64,000 nt of DNA, taken from NCBI GenBank assembly GCA_033725935.1, contig MU867080.1, positions 372,001 to 436,000 of the forward strand. Direction: 5' to 3'. How positions within the stretch are numbered: the first letter of the stretch is position 1; each line of letters starts with the position of its first letter. The notes below the pieces were generated by a model. It was not told where the DNA came from. It searched no databases and saw nothing but the letters and a program-made list of their open reading frames with translations. Both the position numbers and the translations under genes were made by a program. The DNA comes from Cladorrhinum sp. PSN259. Taxonomy: Eukaryota; Ascomycota; Sordariomycetes; Sordariales; Podosporaceae. Positions 46,878 through 58,834 of this stretch are shown piece by piece.

Positions 46878-49312
46878 CTTGATTGTGTGTATGTGTCGGT
46901 AAATCCTTTTTTCACTAATTCTTGTCAAGTCGTCGTTTGAGCAAAGACCAGCCTAGCTGTTGAAGAAGATATAAATCCTGCCTGAGGTATAGTATAGATT
47001 AAAAATATTAAAAGCAAGGCTGTAAAAGAGTGAAGACCAAAAGAGACAGACTTTGCTGCTTGAAGGAGAGTGAAAGCAGACCAGTGCTTTGGTAATGAAC
47101 AGAACACAGACGGTGGGATGGAGAAGGAAGAAAGGAAAGAGATCCCAGGATGCAGGTGGGAAACGGTCATGAATAAAGATGGCCTGCCAAGAAGGATCTC
47201 AGGGCGGTAGCTCGCAGCCAGCGGGTGCTGACCTTTCCGGGACCCGCAATCACCCTGGACCCTCTTGGAGCTTTCCAAACTTCAAACAATGCACGCGGGG
47301 GCGGGTACAGGCCGGCAACTCTTGGGCTCTAGCGCTCGGGGCGTGCCCAGAGACGCCCAGCAATCTGACGCTACCCATCCCGCGGTGCTCCTGCTTCGTC
47401 GAGCTCGAGTTTCCGGATCTAGGCGGACCAGGGCTGACCAGCCTGGCCTGTGCCGGGGTGCAAGCTGCAGTCCAAGAACGAACTTGAGATGGCAGGACTG
47501 AGGGCAAAGACATGCTGGTGTTTCGTTTCCTTGACGCCCCCGGTCGCTCCCTCGGCACCCCCTCGAGTTCCGTTCCTTCTGCTGCAGGTACAGTAGCAGA
47601 GACACCATGCGAGGTCCCTTTCGCGGCTACCCCAGCGTCCACTTGTGGCTGAAGACGGCCAATCAGACAGAGCGCCAAATGTTTAAGGTTGGGATGAATG
47701 TCCTTGCCCCCTGTTCGGATCCCGGGTCACACAGATGACGATTTGTGGGGGCCTCTTCCACCCCTGCCTCGTGGAATCGGGGTCGTTGGCGGATGATGGT
47801 TTGGCCAGTCGCAACGCCCGCCAAGACTGTGACAGGGGTTTCCAGGGTTGCACGGGAGAACCATCTCTGACATTGGTCCCCTGGAGGCTCGTCTCAGAGA
47901 CGTTTCAATGGGACGGAGCGCATCAAAACCGGACACTCAGAGAAATTTGAAATCATCTTCCGGACAATGCTCATGGCAGAAAATCTGCGGGATACCTCGC
48001 AATCTGCTTCATTTCTGTTCTACCATGGTGTCCATCCCGAGCAGATGCACCGTGCCAGGCCTGTGATTGTTAGCTAGGACACCCTGCCAAATACATTTAA
48101 GTGACTCTAGCACCTACTTTAAGCTGATTAAGGTCCGGGAGCTTGGTGAACAAAGACGCCGAAGCTATCGCGGAAGGGGTCAACAAGCGGCCGCAAGCTT
48201 GAAACGGCCCTCCTCTTGTTTTGCCAGAAGCATTCAGAACTGCTTGCAAGACCTTCGACTGTGTTTCTCACCACCATTGAGTGGGAGTGGTGGCACAAGC
48301 AAGGATCCCTGACCGGCGGGGTTGTGGAATTGCAACCACTCTGAGTCGAAGGCTCGTTTGACCACACCATCTTCGATTGATGTTCTCGAGATGCCCTGGA
48401 GCTTGTGACATAAAACAAACGAAGCTAAAGTAAGCTCACAAATTTAAGCTTATGGGTCACCCTGGCCGGGAGGGTGGCCAGACCGCCGCGACATGATACT
48501 GTACATCGTTGATGTCTCACATCCTGTACAAAAGCATATGTTTGAATGTGGATGGGGTTGGAAGTTGCAATTCACACTTTCCCCGCTTGTTAATGTTTAG
48601 TCGGGCAAAGTCAGCTCACCGGCAACTGTCCCCGAGGCGACACCGAGTTCACTCCGACTTATTAGAGAACAAAAGTTGGAACTTACCTCCGCCCGGCAAT
48701 GCAGAGATCCGACCGCCGGTAGCGGGCTCGTGGAAGGTAAGACAGATAGGCTCCAAGCTGCAGATCTCAACTTTGCCGATTCCTTGTTTCTCAAGTTTGA
48801 ATGCAAGTTGGTGGATGATACGCGGTAAATCATGAGCCTGTACCGTCCATGAAACCGGCTGTTGCATTCAGGCCCGTTCTCGAACCTCAATTTTAGAACA
48901 AGAAATTAAATGCGGGTAAAAAATTGCTATTAGATAACCCCTCCTTTCTTGTGCTCCCTCAACCTTATCTCGACTTTATGCGTCTTGTCCGACTGTCTCC
49001 CCTTTTAACTTCCCCATCCAGATGCTACGGGCTATTACTACCATATCACGCTCTGGCATACTGCTGATCTGATCCTCCCCACAAATGCAACCCCGGGATT
49101 GTCGCCTTTAAGCTATCATCTACAAGGAAACCCAATCCTGTATCATCTGTCAACCTCCCCTAAGACAACTCTTTTCCGTCCCTGACTCGCCGAAGATTGT
49201 CACCCAATCCTCCACAATCCATCCTAAATTTTTGTTTGCACACTAAACCAATGCCTCCATCGTCCTGCTGGCCATGTAAAAGCTCGTGATCCACCACCGG
49301 GCAATTCCCAAT
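46878..49312. other. 2.4 kb spacer between the RDS1-like gene and SSD1
   Basis: The first part is the promoter of the Rds1-like gene. One small spliced candidate gene (48597-48867) is listed separately. Overlapping open frames at 47179-47690 are GC-rich on both strands and show no family resemblance. The part next to 49313 is the SSD1 3' flank. Confidence 0.5.
48597..48867 (-). CDS. Candidate small two-exon gene, unknown function
   Basis: Exon 1, 48867-48687, starts with ATG directly after an in-frame TGA and encodes 60 codons plus one base. A perfect donor (GTAAGT) follows, and 61 nt later an acceptor (GGACAG) opens a second exon, 48625-48597, ending in TAA; the phase closes to give 69 residues. 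The product has an amphipathic segment (LPRIIHQLAFKLEKQGIGK) and a Gly/Pro-rich end (SALPGG joined to VAGELTLPD). No family recognised. The combination of amino-acid pattern, donor strength, typical intron length and phase match makes chance less likely. Alternatively the ATG lies inside an intron (CAACAG could be an acceptor) and this is part of a larger or decayed gene. Confidence 0.42.
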
Positions 49313-52300
49313 TTACAAAGCATAGGGATTAAGGGAGCGAATGGTCAAGCACCTGCATTCACGTTAGTTGTGTAAAAGTCTAAGGTGCAAAAATAAAGCA
49401 CTTACGGTGGGCTCTTGCTGAGGTCCGTCTTCAAGATCACGGGTACCCGAGTCATCTCAGTCACATCCTGGATGTATTCACCGCCCTCCTCTCTGAGCTT
49501 GAAAAACTTCAGATACTTCTCCTTGTTGGACAAGCGAGACTCCGGCGCCTCCGAAGAAGGTACCTTTGAATCCGACCGAGTACGGTGGAGAGTTCCGGCC
49601 GGAGACTCAGCGGACCGGCTAGGCGAGCCAGGAACGCTCTGAGTCGGACGCTCAGCGAGGGATGCACCAGCCATGGCTTCCGTAATGTCCGAAGCATTGT
49701 CCTCGTCATCATCAAAGAGTGCATCGGCAGACTCGGTGGGGATGGTACCAGTCTCCGTCTGTTTCCGCGCGGCTTCCTCGCGCTCCTTTCTGACCCTCTC
49801 AGCCTCCTCAGCCTGACGAGCAGCAGCCAGGGCATTAGAAACTCTTTGAGAGGCGCCTGCCTTGGGACGCTCATCCTCGGGAACGTAAGCTGAACTGGGG
49901 ACGCCCTTCTCCCAGTAGAGCTCAAGAACTCGCTTGTCCTTACGGAACTCGGCCTTCTTCAGCGGAAGCTGGTCACAATGCACACGCTTCTCGAATCCCC
50001 ACTCAGGAATAAGGACATCAAATGCTGACTCATACACGCAGACGACGATGCCTTCGCTGATGAGATCGCCATTCGTCTCTTGGCGCTTCTTATCCATGTT
50101 GCGGCAGGCTTCGATGTGGACGCTCTGCTCCTGGGCGTTCTGGGCCGAGTCTTTCTTGGTGTTGCAAGCCTCGACTGTCTTGACAAGATTCTCAAGATCC
50201 TCCGAATACTCTGTCTCAGTGAGGACAGCCTCGAGCTGGCGGTGAACCAAAACATCGGCATAGCGTCTAGTGGGGCTGGTGAAGTGCGTGTAAAGCGGAA
50301 GATTGAGAGCATAGTGAGCCCAGAGATGTTTCGCAGTCTTACCGGCAATATAGTACTTGGCGCGCTGCATCGTCTTGAGAAGAAGGGTCTCCATTCCCTG
50401 TCTCGTCTCGACATCGTCGACCCTGAACAAGCTAGTCTGGAGCGTCCCGCTGCTGGAGGGGTCGATCTCATAACCAAGAGCTGTCATGCGCTCAACAAAG
50501 GTCTGCAGACGACGAGAGTTGGGCGGCGACTGGCGACGGAGGAGCGCCTTCTCGGGTAGAGCAGCGGCTAAGCGCTGAGCAACATAGGCATTGGCCTTAT
50601 GCATAAGCTCTTCCACCAGTTCAGTAGCCTGGGTGCTATCAAAGACGTTGTGCTTGACGGGGATGTTCTCGTCGTCAAGCTGCTGGAGCAGACGGAGAGG
50701 CGCGATGGGCTCTCCACCAGCACCGAGGCGTGCTTCGCGGAACTTTTGGGCAATGAGGTTGAGAATCTGAACGTCCTTTGCCTCGACGACCGGGTGACTG
50801 AAGGCAGAATCGGCCGAGAGAGCTTCATCAATCTGGGCAAGCGACAGTTTGCCGCCACTCTTGGCGATGCCCTTTCCAATCCATGTATCGCCCTCGGCAA
50901 CAGCACCAGTGAGAGGGTTGACGTGGAAAACAACACTCACAGTGAGGCGCTCTTCGTCAGGAGTGAAAGAGCAAAGCTCGCTCGAGAGCTTGGGAGGCAG
51001 GAGAGCGCAGAAGCGGTTCATGAGGTGGACAGCAGTGCCCCGCTTCTTGGCCTCTCTGTCAACAAGCGAGTTCGGCTTCACAAAGTGGGTAACATCAGGA
51101 ACGTGAATAGCGATCTCAACCTTGCCATCAGGGAGTGTCTTGACGTGAACACCATTCCCGAGGTCCGTGGAGCCGGTAAGATCAAGAGTGAAAACCTTCT
51201 CGGTGCGGAAGTCACGACGAGCAGCGAGAGCCGCCTCATCTTCCTTGGCGAGAGACCAATCCGTAAGGCCAACGCTGCGGAGAACAGCATCTGAGAATTC
51301 ATCTGACGAGAAATTGTTGTCACGCAGCAGAGCATCGGTCTCAACCTTAAGATCACCCATCTTGCCGAGCTTCTCAACGAGAGTACCGAAAGGATGAAGC
51401 GAGGTGATGGGCCAGCGCTTGATGCAAGCGACGAAAATCTGATCGGCGTAATCATGGTGCTTCTCAACAAAGTCACGAGGGGCCTGCTCGGTTGGGATAG
51501 CAATTAGTGGCACGCGCTTGTCGGTCGGCTTGAACCACACAATCTTGGGCTTCTCGTTGGATCTGTTGTCATTGTGGCGAGAGCCAGATCCATCACGAGC
51601 GGCGCGCTCTGCCTCTTGCTTCTCCTTGGTGGCCTGGCTGCTCGGCCGGAGCAAGCCCAATGTGCCGGAGAACATCTGACCTGCCACGCGCTCAATGACG
51701 GCGACGATATGGCCAGCATAGAGGGGCTTCTGTTCGTCATTAATCTCCTCTTCCTCGACGAGAAGGAGGCTCTGGCCTTCAACTTCAACGTCATCATTCT
51801 TCTTCTGGGTGGGGCGTTGTCTCAGACTGCCACGGCGGCGAAGTCCACCCTCACCGTTACCGGTGTCATCTCCATTACCACCGCCCTGGCTGTTTCCAGC
51901 TGTGGATCCGGAGCGAGTGTCGGTAATATCCTTGCGCTTCTTCTTCTCTTCCTTCTCACGCTTCTGAGACCACACTTCATCAACATCCAGGAGCTCAACA
52001 GCAACCAAATCGCCCTCAAGGGCACGGTTGCGATCTTTGCTACCGCAGATGAAGATATCGGCGTCCAGGAGACCGTCCTGAGTAGAAACATAGGCATCAC
52101 TTCTGTTCTTTTTGTTGACACGAAGGATACCAGAAACGAGCTGCCCGTCACCAAGCAGAGCCGGAAGGGTAGCCTGGGGAAGGTAAGGAGTGAAAAGCGT
52201 CTTGCGCTGCTGTTGCTGCTGCTGCTGGTTCTGCTGAGAAGCAAGCTGGGGAGCATGCTGGCTATTTGCAAGACCAGCCATGTGCTGTCCATTCATTTGG

Positions 52301-53653
52301 GCAATCTGTAGGGCCTGCAGTTGACCAAGCTGAATGGGATTGAGTTGTTGGGCGGGGAACATGCCGGGAACCATCATGTTGTTGGGAAGCTGAACCAGCT
52401 GAGGCTGGCCAGGGTACTGGAAAGCACCCAGAGACGAGATAGACTGATGGTTGATCGAGCCACGGCTGCGATGGCCCGGCTGGAACCCCTGATTCTGACC
52501 GGCCCCAGACGCTTGGTCCTGACCCTGAGCCTGGTTTTGATTGCGCCAGTTACCGTCAAAGTTCCGGGAGCCGGTGCGGGCATGACCACCACCGCCGCCG
52601 GAAGCACCGCCACGACGGGAAAAGTCATTACCAAGATTATCACCAGAGAAATTCATGCTGCCACCACGACCACCACGACCGTTGGCTCCAACGGCCATGC
52701 TTTGGCTACGGCCGTGACCTCCACCACGACCGCCACGGAAGGATGAGCCTTGTGCAATCGGATTTTCGGCCGGAGCCTGGGCGGGGGCGGAACCCGCAGC
52801 TTCGCCCTCTGTCTTTTCAGCAGAGCTCGAAGCACCTAGGGCAGGGAATTGGAAACCGGATGTTGTGCGCTTCTGCTGTGCGATCTCGGCAGCCTTCTTG
52901 GCATCAGCCAGGGCCAAGGAGTGACGTCTCTGGTGGCCGGCTCCCGGGGGACCGCTGCCGCCTCGACCACCTCGGCCACCAGCATTTTCTCTGCCTTGAG
53001 TTTGCGGGTTTTCAAAATTGCCAAAGGTAGATGCACCGGAAGATGGGGCAGGGGGCGGACCACCCATACCCATGTTTGAGAGAGCGGCCGATTGATTACG
53101 GCGATGTGAACTCGGTGCGTTGGGCGGGGCCAACGACACATTTTGCTGTTGAAGCTGAGGATTCGGAAACTGGAAGCCGGTTTGCGGCGAGAGATTGGGA
53201 ATGCCAGCCTGAACATTGTAGCCACCTTGACCGAGAGCCTGAGCGCCCTGCAGCATACCCATCTGCTGATAGGCTTCAAGCTGCTGCTGCTGCTGCTGCA
53301 GAAGCTGGATTTGCTGCTGGATGGCGATTTGCTCCACTATAGAAGAAAGGGGTAGGTTAGTCAGGGCTTAACTGATACAAAGACTCAAAACATTACAGCT
53401 ACACTGGCAAACCTCGGCGTCAACTGCGGCGAGCAACTCCCTCGGAGCAGATACCGAAGCACTGCGAACCTGTTGCTCAGGGAAACTGAAATATGACGGA
53501 ACTGGCACACTTACTTGCGGGGTTCGAGAACATGCTCATCAACGGGGTCAACTCCGAAGGGCTTCGACGATGGGCGATGTGCAGACGGCGGCCAGTTGGG
53601 CCCGGGACGCCTCCCGGCTGAGGCTGTTGGCCCTGCTGCTGCTGCTGCTCCAT
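49313..53653 (-). CDS. SSD1: SSD1/GUL-1 RNA-binding protein (RNB-domain pseudonuclease)
   Basis: Three exons on the minus strand: 53653-53515, 53336-49406 and 49352-49313; 1,369 residues. Ssd1 binds mRNAs for cell-wall proteins and controls their localisation and translation; it is a target of the NDR kinase Cbk1/COT-1. Order: Gln-rich start with RRLHIAHRRSPSELTPL; Gln- and RGG-rich disordered region (to about 380) with several HxRxxS sites; cold-shock domains (from about 400, TLFTPYLPQATLPALLGDGQL); RNB domain (about 740-1090); acidic Ser-rich tail. The RNB active-site segment reads STDLGNGV where active enzymes have a D-x-D-D pattern, so nuclease activity is unlikely. Exon 3 encodes only the last 12 residues and the stop (CLTIRSLNPYAL after SPP). 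The start is the first ATG, yet the frame stays open 96 codons further upstream. Confidence 0.94.
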
Positions 53654-55387
53654 TGCGTGCTCAAGGGCTGCGAGGAAACGGCGGACAGAGCAGTTGATAT
53701 CTGATGGGTGCACGTCAAGTGCGATGCAGGTTTTGTTGGATGCGTTTGCAAACGGCTGCGAACAAGCGCTCGAGTTGGATGCGGTGCGTATGCGTTCGAT
53801 GTCAATGTCTGTTGTGTGTGGCGTGCGATTTGCGATGTGCGATGTGCGATGTACGAAGTGCGTCAAGTTCGAGTTGTACTGTTTCTTTTGGGGAGTTTTT
53901 GTGGAGATGTCGCCCACGGACGGGTTTGCAGAAATGCGTTAAATCGAGTCCAAGCGGGTTAATGAGAGATTGAAAAATTCATAGAGAGGGAACGTGAGGC
54001 AGTTGTGGATGAGGGAAGAAGCTTGGGAAGCCTGAAGAGGTGGCGGTGGGAGAAACCCGAAGGTTGTTTGATGACGATGAGGGCACCTTTGCGATGTGCG
54101 GTCGACCAGCAAAGCAACCAGCGGGAAGGGGGGAGGGACGGATGCTCCAGGCCTGGTTCCAGCACCCTGTGCTCCATCGGTGCTCCCAAGCAACGGTGGG
54201 TGGGCGACAGCTACCGAAAAGGCAAAGTGGGGAGGAGCCGAGTCCCGCACCACCTCCTCCCACCAAAATCCGAAAATTGGGCCTGGACAGGTGGAAGGCG
54301 TGACGCACCCGAACGCACCAGCGGCTGCACCATCAACCCCTGTCCCCAGCCGACGACGGATGCATCGAGCCATCGACCTTCAACTAAGTCAAAGTGGTTA
54401 AATTATTTTTAAGTTTCTTTCATTCTGTCTCCTGATAAATCCAATTCCTGCTCTCTGTTTTTGCAACTGTCCAAGATCTCGGTTCAATGCTACAGGATCT
54501 TCATTCCAACCTGGGGTTTGAAACCTGTCTTTTCTAATCTGGGATAGAAGGTGCGGGGGGCGAGACGCACGGCTTCTTGCTGGCAGCTCCGTCTCCTTGG
54601 CCAGATCTGCCAGGTGGGCGAATGATGATGCTTGGCTGTCCAGGCTGAGGCGGCACGGCGTCGGCGTTGGAACTGTCAAACTGTTGAACTGAACACGGTA
54701 GGAGTGTCATGGCAAGCAACAAACTTGGAAGTTCCGGTGGCACGAGTATTACAAAAATACAACAGAGAAGAACAACAGCAACAACCGCTTAGTAGACGAC
54801 GGTGAGAGCCATGGCGGTTGTAGTGATGGTTGTTAGGTAGTTGCTACCTCGTGTAATCCGTATTGTGCACTGACACCTCCCAGTTTCCACCTGGCATGTT
54901 TCTCGAAGTCTCAATTCGAACTGACTTTTAATCTCCAGCCTCTAAGCTGACCACACTTTTCCAGAATGGACAAGAGAAGTTAAGCTCAACTCATCTTCAT
55001 GACTAGCTGTCAAGAGTGTGTGAGCCCACACCACAGTTGTCTCCAAACAACTGGAACCATGCGAAAAGCACAGGACACTTCACCATTTTGTCCTGTTGTG
55101 GAGACCTGGCAGGAACCATGTGGAGAGTGGAGATGAAGAAGATAACTAAAGTGAGGGTTAGGGTTATGCTACCCACATTTCTTCCAACGCACGGCGGGGA
55201 TCCATCTTCGCTGGGATGATTGCTCAGGCAGCACCTTCAAACGCCCTGAGGGTGAAATTAGCGACCTGCGCAACCTCGACACGCTCCATCAAAATTCCAA
55301 CCTTCAACTTTTTATGTTTCTTTCATCTCCGTTTTGGCAGCGCCCGCGGCTTGGAATTACAATTGAAGGTCACGTATCCTGGACTCA
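53654..55387. promoter_or_regulatory. Divergent promoter region SSD1/GLE1
   Basis: 1.7 kb between divergent start codons. Near SSD1 it holds a (TGCGATG)3 repeat (about 53830-53853) inside a long ATG-free open leader. Further up are GC-rich stretches with overlapping frames on both strands, none convincing. Near GLE1 there is a telomere-like AGGGTTAGGGTTA word at 55154-55166. Confidence 0.55.
55154..55166 (+). promoter_or_regulatory. Telomere-like element in the GLE1 promoter
   Basis: AGGGTTAGGGTTA contains two tandem TTAGGG-type units, about 225 bp upstream of the GLE1 ATG. Short 'telo-box' elements occur in promoters of translation and ribosome genes in several eukaryotes; a similar GAGGGTTGGGGTTAC word lies upstream of TRM112 at 60226. 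Confidence 0.4.
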
Positions 55388-57062
55388 ATGACCTACTCGT
55401 CTCCGTCCCGGTGGGGGACCCCAAATCACCACGACGAGTTGTCACAGATCTTCGATGAGCCGCGAAACTCCGAGGCGCGTCACAAATCCCTTATCGAGGC
55501 CTCAGTGCTAGCACATACGCGAGTGAGGGAGGAAGCTGAGCAGATTCTACACGAGAGCCGAATACGCGAGGAGACAGAACGAATTCTCGCTGATAAGCGA
55601 AGGGAACAAGAGCGACTCTTAGCCGAGCAGAAGCTCGCCGAAGAGGTACAAAGACTGAACGAGCTCAAAAAGAAGAAGATTGAGATACCGCCACTGCTAC
55701 CAGATCCTAAACCAGAGATTGTTCCAGCGATCAATGGAAATGCCAAGCCCATTCCGAGCCAGATCGCTCCATCTGCGACTCAAGCCAACAATGCTGGCCA
55801 ACAACCAGCACCAGCAAATACTCCCCAGCCTTCAGTCAATCCGTTCGGGGGAAAAGCCCCAATCCAGGCACCCGCAGCAGCAGCACCACCTGCTCCGATA
55901 GTACCTAAGCAGCCTGCAGAGTCGGCGAAGCAACCAGGTTCAGTTCTCGGTATCAATGGTCTTCTCAATGGCAATGCGACAGCCAATGGCGCTGTCTCAG
56001 CTGCTGCGACACCAAAACCCGTCCCTACACCACCAACACAGGCTTCTCGGCCAGATCGATACACGCAGATCCATAAGAATCTCAAAATCTTGCGGAAGTC
56101 GATGATGGAGCAGGCAAAGGCCAACAAGGCTCTTAAGGACCGGATGGGGGACATGCGACGAGAAATCAGGAAATGTGTCGGACAGCTTACTGGGGGGGCA
56201 CCAGGCGTGAACAAGACACAGGTACAGTGAACTGCACTTCAAAACAGTTTCTACGGGAATAGGTGGCTAACAATGATTACAGCAACAAAAGATTGTCGGC
56301 TTGATACGCGAAGCGCTTGCTAATCAAGTCCAATCTCAGCTTATGGACCCGAGCAACTTCACATTGACGCCAAGAAACCCAGTTGATGGGGCTCTTCACA
56401 ATGAGCCTACTCTCCCATCACTGTTCCTCTACCTCCTGAACGTCTTCTCCAAAGCAGTCATCTCTCAGTTCATCAACGAGGCCAGTGCACGACCGGAAAC
56501 TGCCGACCCCGTGGGTGTTTGTATCGCAGCGTCATTTTCAGAACCCGAATTCCTCTGGCGTGGTGTGTCCATGATCGACATTTTGTTCGCAAAATTTAGG
56601 ATAGTCTGCCCGGTTCTGTTCGGTTATCGGGGGAGCGAAAAGACCGAGCAAGGCAGGCAACGACTAGGCTGGTGGAAGGATGGGGGTCATTGGATTCCGG
56701 ACCAACAACACATGGACAGGATGACTGGACTGGGAGCTGGATTCGCCGCAATATCTCTTCGGAAGTTTACCCTGTCCAAGAAGGAGAACCCCTTCCCTGC
56801 CAGCAATTATTGGACTGCCATGGCGCGAATTTTGCGCACTCCACCGGCGGAGATATCGAACACACAGTGCGTTGTGCTCAAGGCTATGATTCAGAACTAC
56901 GAGACAAAGTTCATCGACGCTTACGGAAATGCCGCTGTCGCGGCTCTGCGGGCAGCACTCATTCAATTCCCGGCAAAGGCACCAGAGAAATCAGCAGCGG
57001 TCAGCTCTCTAAACGTTTTAGCCCAACTTCTAAAGAGGGATGCTGGCTTGAATCTTGGATAA
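55388..57062 (+). CDS. GLE1: mRNA export factor GLE1
   Basis: Two exons, 55388-56221 and 56283-57062; 537 residues. The intron (GTACAG...TTACAG) is phase 0. Gle1 sits at the cytoplasmic face of the nuclear pore and, with inositol hexakisphosphate, activates the DEAD-box ATPase Dbp5 to release exported mRNPs. The N-terminal part is a charged coiled coil (about 35-100, with REEAEQILHESRIREETER), followed by a Pro/Ala/Asn-rich linker and a helical C-terminal GLE1 domain (about 270-530) with LPSLFLYLLNVFSKAVISQ, FRIVCPVLFGYRG and AMIQNYETKFIDAYG. Somewhat shorter at the N-terminus than some homologues, but no stop or frame break is seen. Confidence 0.92.
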
Positions 57063-57432
57063 GCAATACATGGACTGCAATGAGGCGTTACGGGTCCGAT
57101 TTTCACTTTAGCAGGGTTGGGTAAAAGGGATCGGTTGGGACGGGCACAACTATATATGCCCCAAAATGAAATAGGAAGCAAGCGAAAATCATCGGGAAGA
57201 TGGACCGCATGGTATCTTTAGACTTATGGGTTATGGGATGATGAAGATGCAGATACCCGAAATCTTAATTAAGCATGAGAAACAAAGCCCAAAACGTCCC
57301 AAATCCTGGAACTCCTTCCACCCACCTCTACGCTAATTAATACAGTAGTTGTTGTGTGCTCCCAGAATGAACCCAATTCCATCTAGCAACGCTAACGAGC
57401 AAAAACCCGTGAGACAAACAGTAGCCCGCCAC
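57063..57432. other. Convergent 3' spacer GLE1/TLG1
   Basis: 370 bp between converging stop codons; nothing but likely 3' UTRs. Confidence 0.6.
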
Positions 57433-58235
57433 CTATAGTATCAGTAGCAAAACCAACAAGATTATTAACACGAAGATGAGCAGTCCGATGCAGCAACTGC
57501 TCCATCTGTCCTCGCTCCTCCTTATTATATGCTTCATCTTCTCCATTCCCGTCTGCAGCCTCCCGCCTACTCGCTCGGTCAAGTTGTCCACCACCTCAAG
57601 CATCTCCCTCTGCTCCTCCAGCTCCCGGCCCATGTCGTCCGCCTGACGGCGCAGGTTACCCACAGTCTGGAATACCCCGTCCAAGTGCTCATCCTGCTCG
57701 CGCATCATCATAACTTGTTGCTCCTGCTCAAACTGTGCTGCGTAGTCCTCGTTATCTCCGTCGCCGATCGCAAAGGATGACGGGTCGGGGAGACCACCAT
57801 TCCTACGGCCACCGCTGGATGGTGACGACGATGATACCTTGGCCAGTGCATCGCGCATGTCTTCTATCTCACCGCCGACTTCTTGGACTAGGCGCTTGCG
57901 CCGGGCGACTTCAGTTTCTGAGAGGCCATATTGTGCTGGATTGGACTCGACGGCCTTCACGGATTCGACCAAATCGGCAAGGTCTTCTACCAGGGATGTG
58001 AGTGCTGATTCAAGGTCGGAGCGGGCCGAGGCTAGTTCGGGCGAGGTTGCGGATGTGCTGAGGGAGCGGATCCGGAGGTAGGAAGTGAAGAGGGGGCGGG
58101 TAGAGGAGAGTTGAGATAGGACGTCTCTGTTAGAGCAAGGTCAGTACTATAGTCACTGGTGGACATGTGGCCCCTAATGCGGACGTACTGTTGGACCTGG
58201 AGGAAGGGATCCTCCTCATTCGTAGAGGACATCAT
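57433..58235 (-). CDS. Qc-SNARE of the Tlg1/syntaxin-6 family
   Basis: Two exons on the minus strand: 58235-58189 and 58126-57433; 246 residues. The 62-nt intron is GTACGT/AACAG. Tlg1/syntaxin 6 acts in fusion of endosome-derived vesicles with the late Golgi. The start MMSSTNEEDPFLQVQQ and the helical bundle that follows match the syntaxin-6 N-terminal domain. A SNARE motif runs from MREQDEHLDGVFQTVGNL to VGGRLQTGMEKMKHII, with the zero-layer Gln in ELEEQREML. The protein ends in a hydrophobic tail anchor (IGLLIFVLIILLVLLLIL) preceded by a Cys pair (SSCC) that could be palmitoylated, as reported for yeast Tlg1. Either of two adjacent ATGs (58235, 58232) could start translation. Confidence 0.93.
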
Positions 58236-58834
58236 CCCGAACCGTTGGTGGGCTTTTACGTTATAAGTGAAGTTTTGGCATTGGAGAAGTTGAGAGCTTC
58301 GGCATAGCGCCAGGTGATAATCTTTTGCGCGCCAACTTTTGTGGGTATATAGTGGCTAAAAATCATAAATTTGAAGATTGAAGATGGCTTGCTCGGCTTG
58401 AAGATGACGTTGATGCTAAGAGGATGTGCCTGGCGACAACTGCCCACCGGGGCTGGCTGCAGAGAGCAACCCTGTCGTGTCCGATCCGCGACTTGCTTCA
58501 CTAGACTCACACCCACCGTGTTTCTGACAGGAACAAAGCCGCTTTGCTCTTTTCGTCCAGCATCGGTGGCTCTCCCCCGCAAAGCCAGTTGAAGCCTTGA
58601 AGGTTGCGGTCAAAGCTGTTTGCCGCCAGAACCCCTGCGAACCCCTGTCAGGGTCCGCTTACAGTGTTGAAACCGAAACGTAGCTTTAACGGATCAGCCA
58701 GCTCCAGCTGGTTTTATTTCCAGAGGATTTCCCCCGCATTCGCCATCCAATTGACTTGGATATTTATTCTCTTTTTTCCTCCTTTTTCTTTCTTCAACGA
58801 TCAATCACACTGCATCGCCAAACTCATAGTCAAA
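58236..58834. promoter_or_regulatory. Divergent promoter region TLG1/CYPB
   Basis: 599 bp between divergent start codons. A CT-rich tract (about 58768-58795) directly precedes the cyclophilin start, typical of highly expressed fungal genes. No ORF of note. Confidence 0.55.

Noticed and set aside
53336..53340. SSD1 starting at the large exon
   Set aside because: That frame begins at a GTG formed across a TATAG acceptor; splicing to the upstream exon makes an ATG codon there and adds the expected RRLHIAHRRSPSELTPL segment.
54534..54743. Small minus-strand frame between SSD1 and GLE1
   Set aside because: A 58-codon ATG frame exists, but it is Pro-rich low complexity with no upstream or splice support; at most an upstream ORF of a long SSD1 leader.
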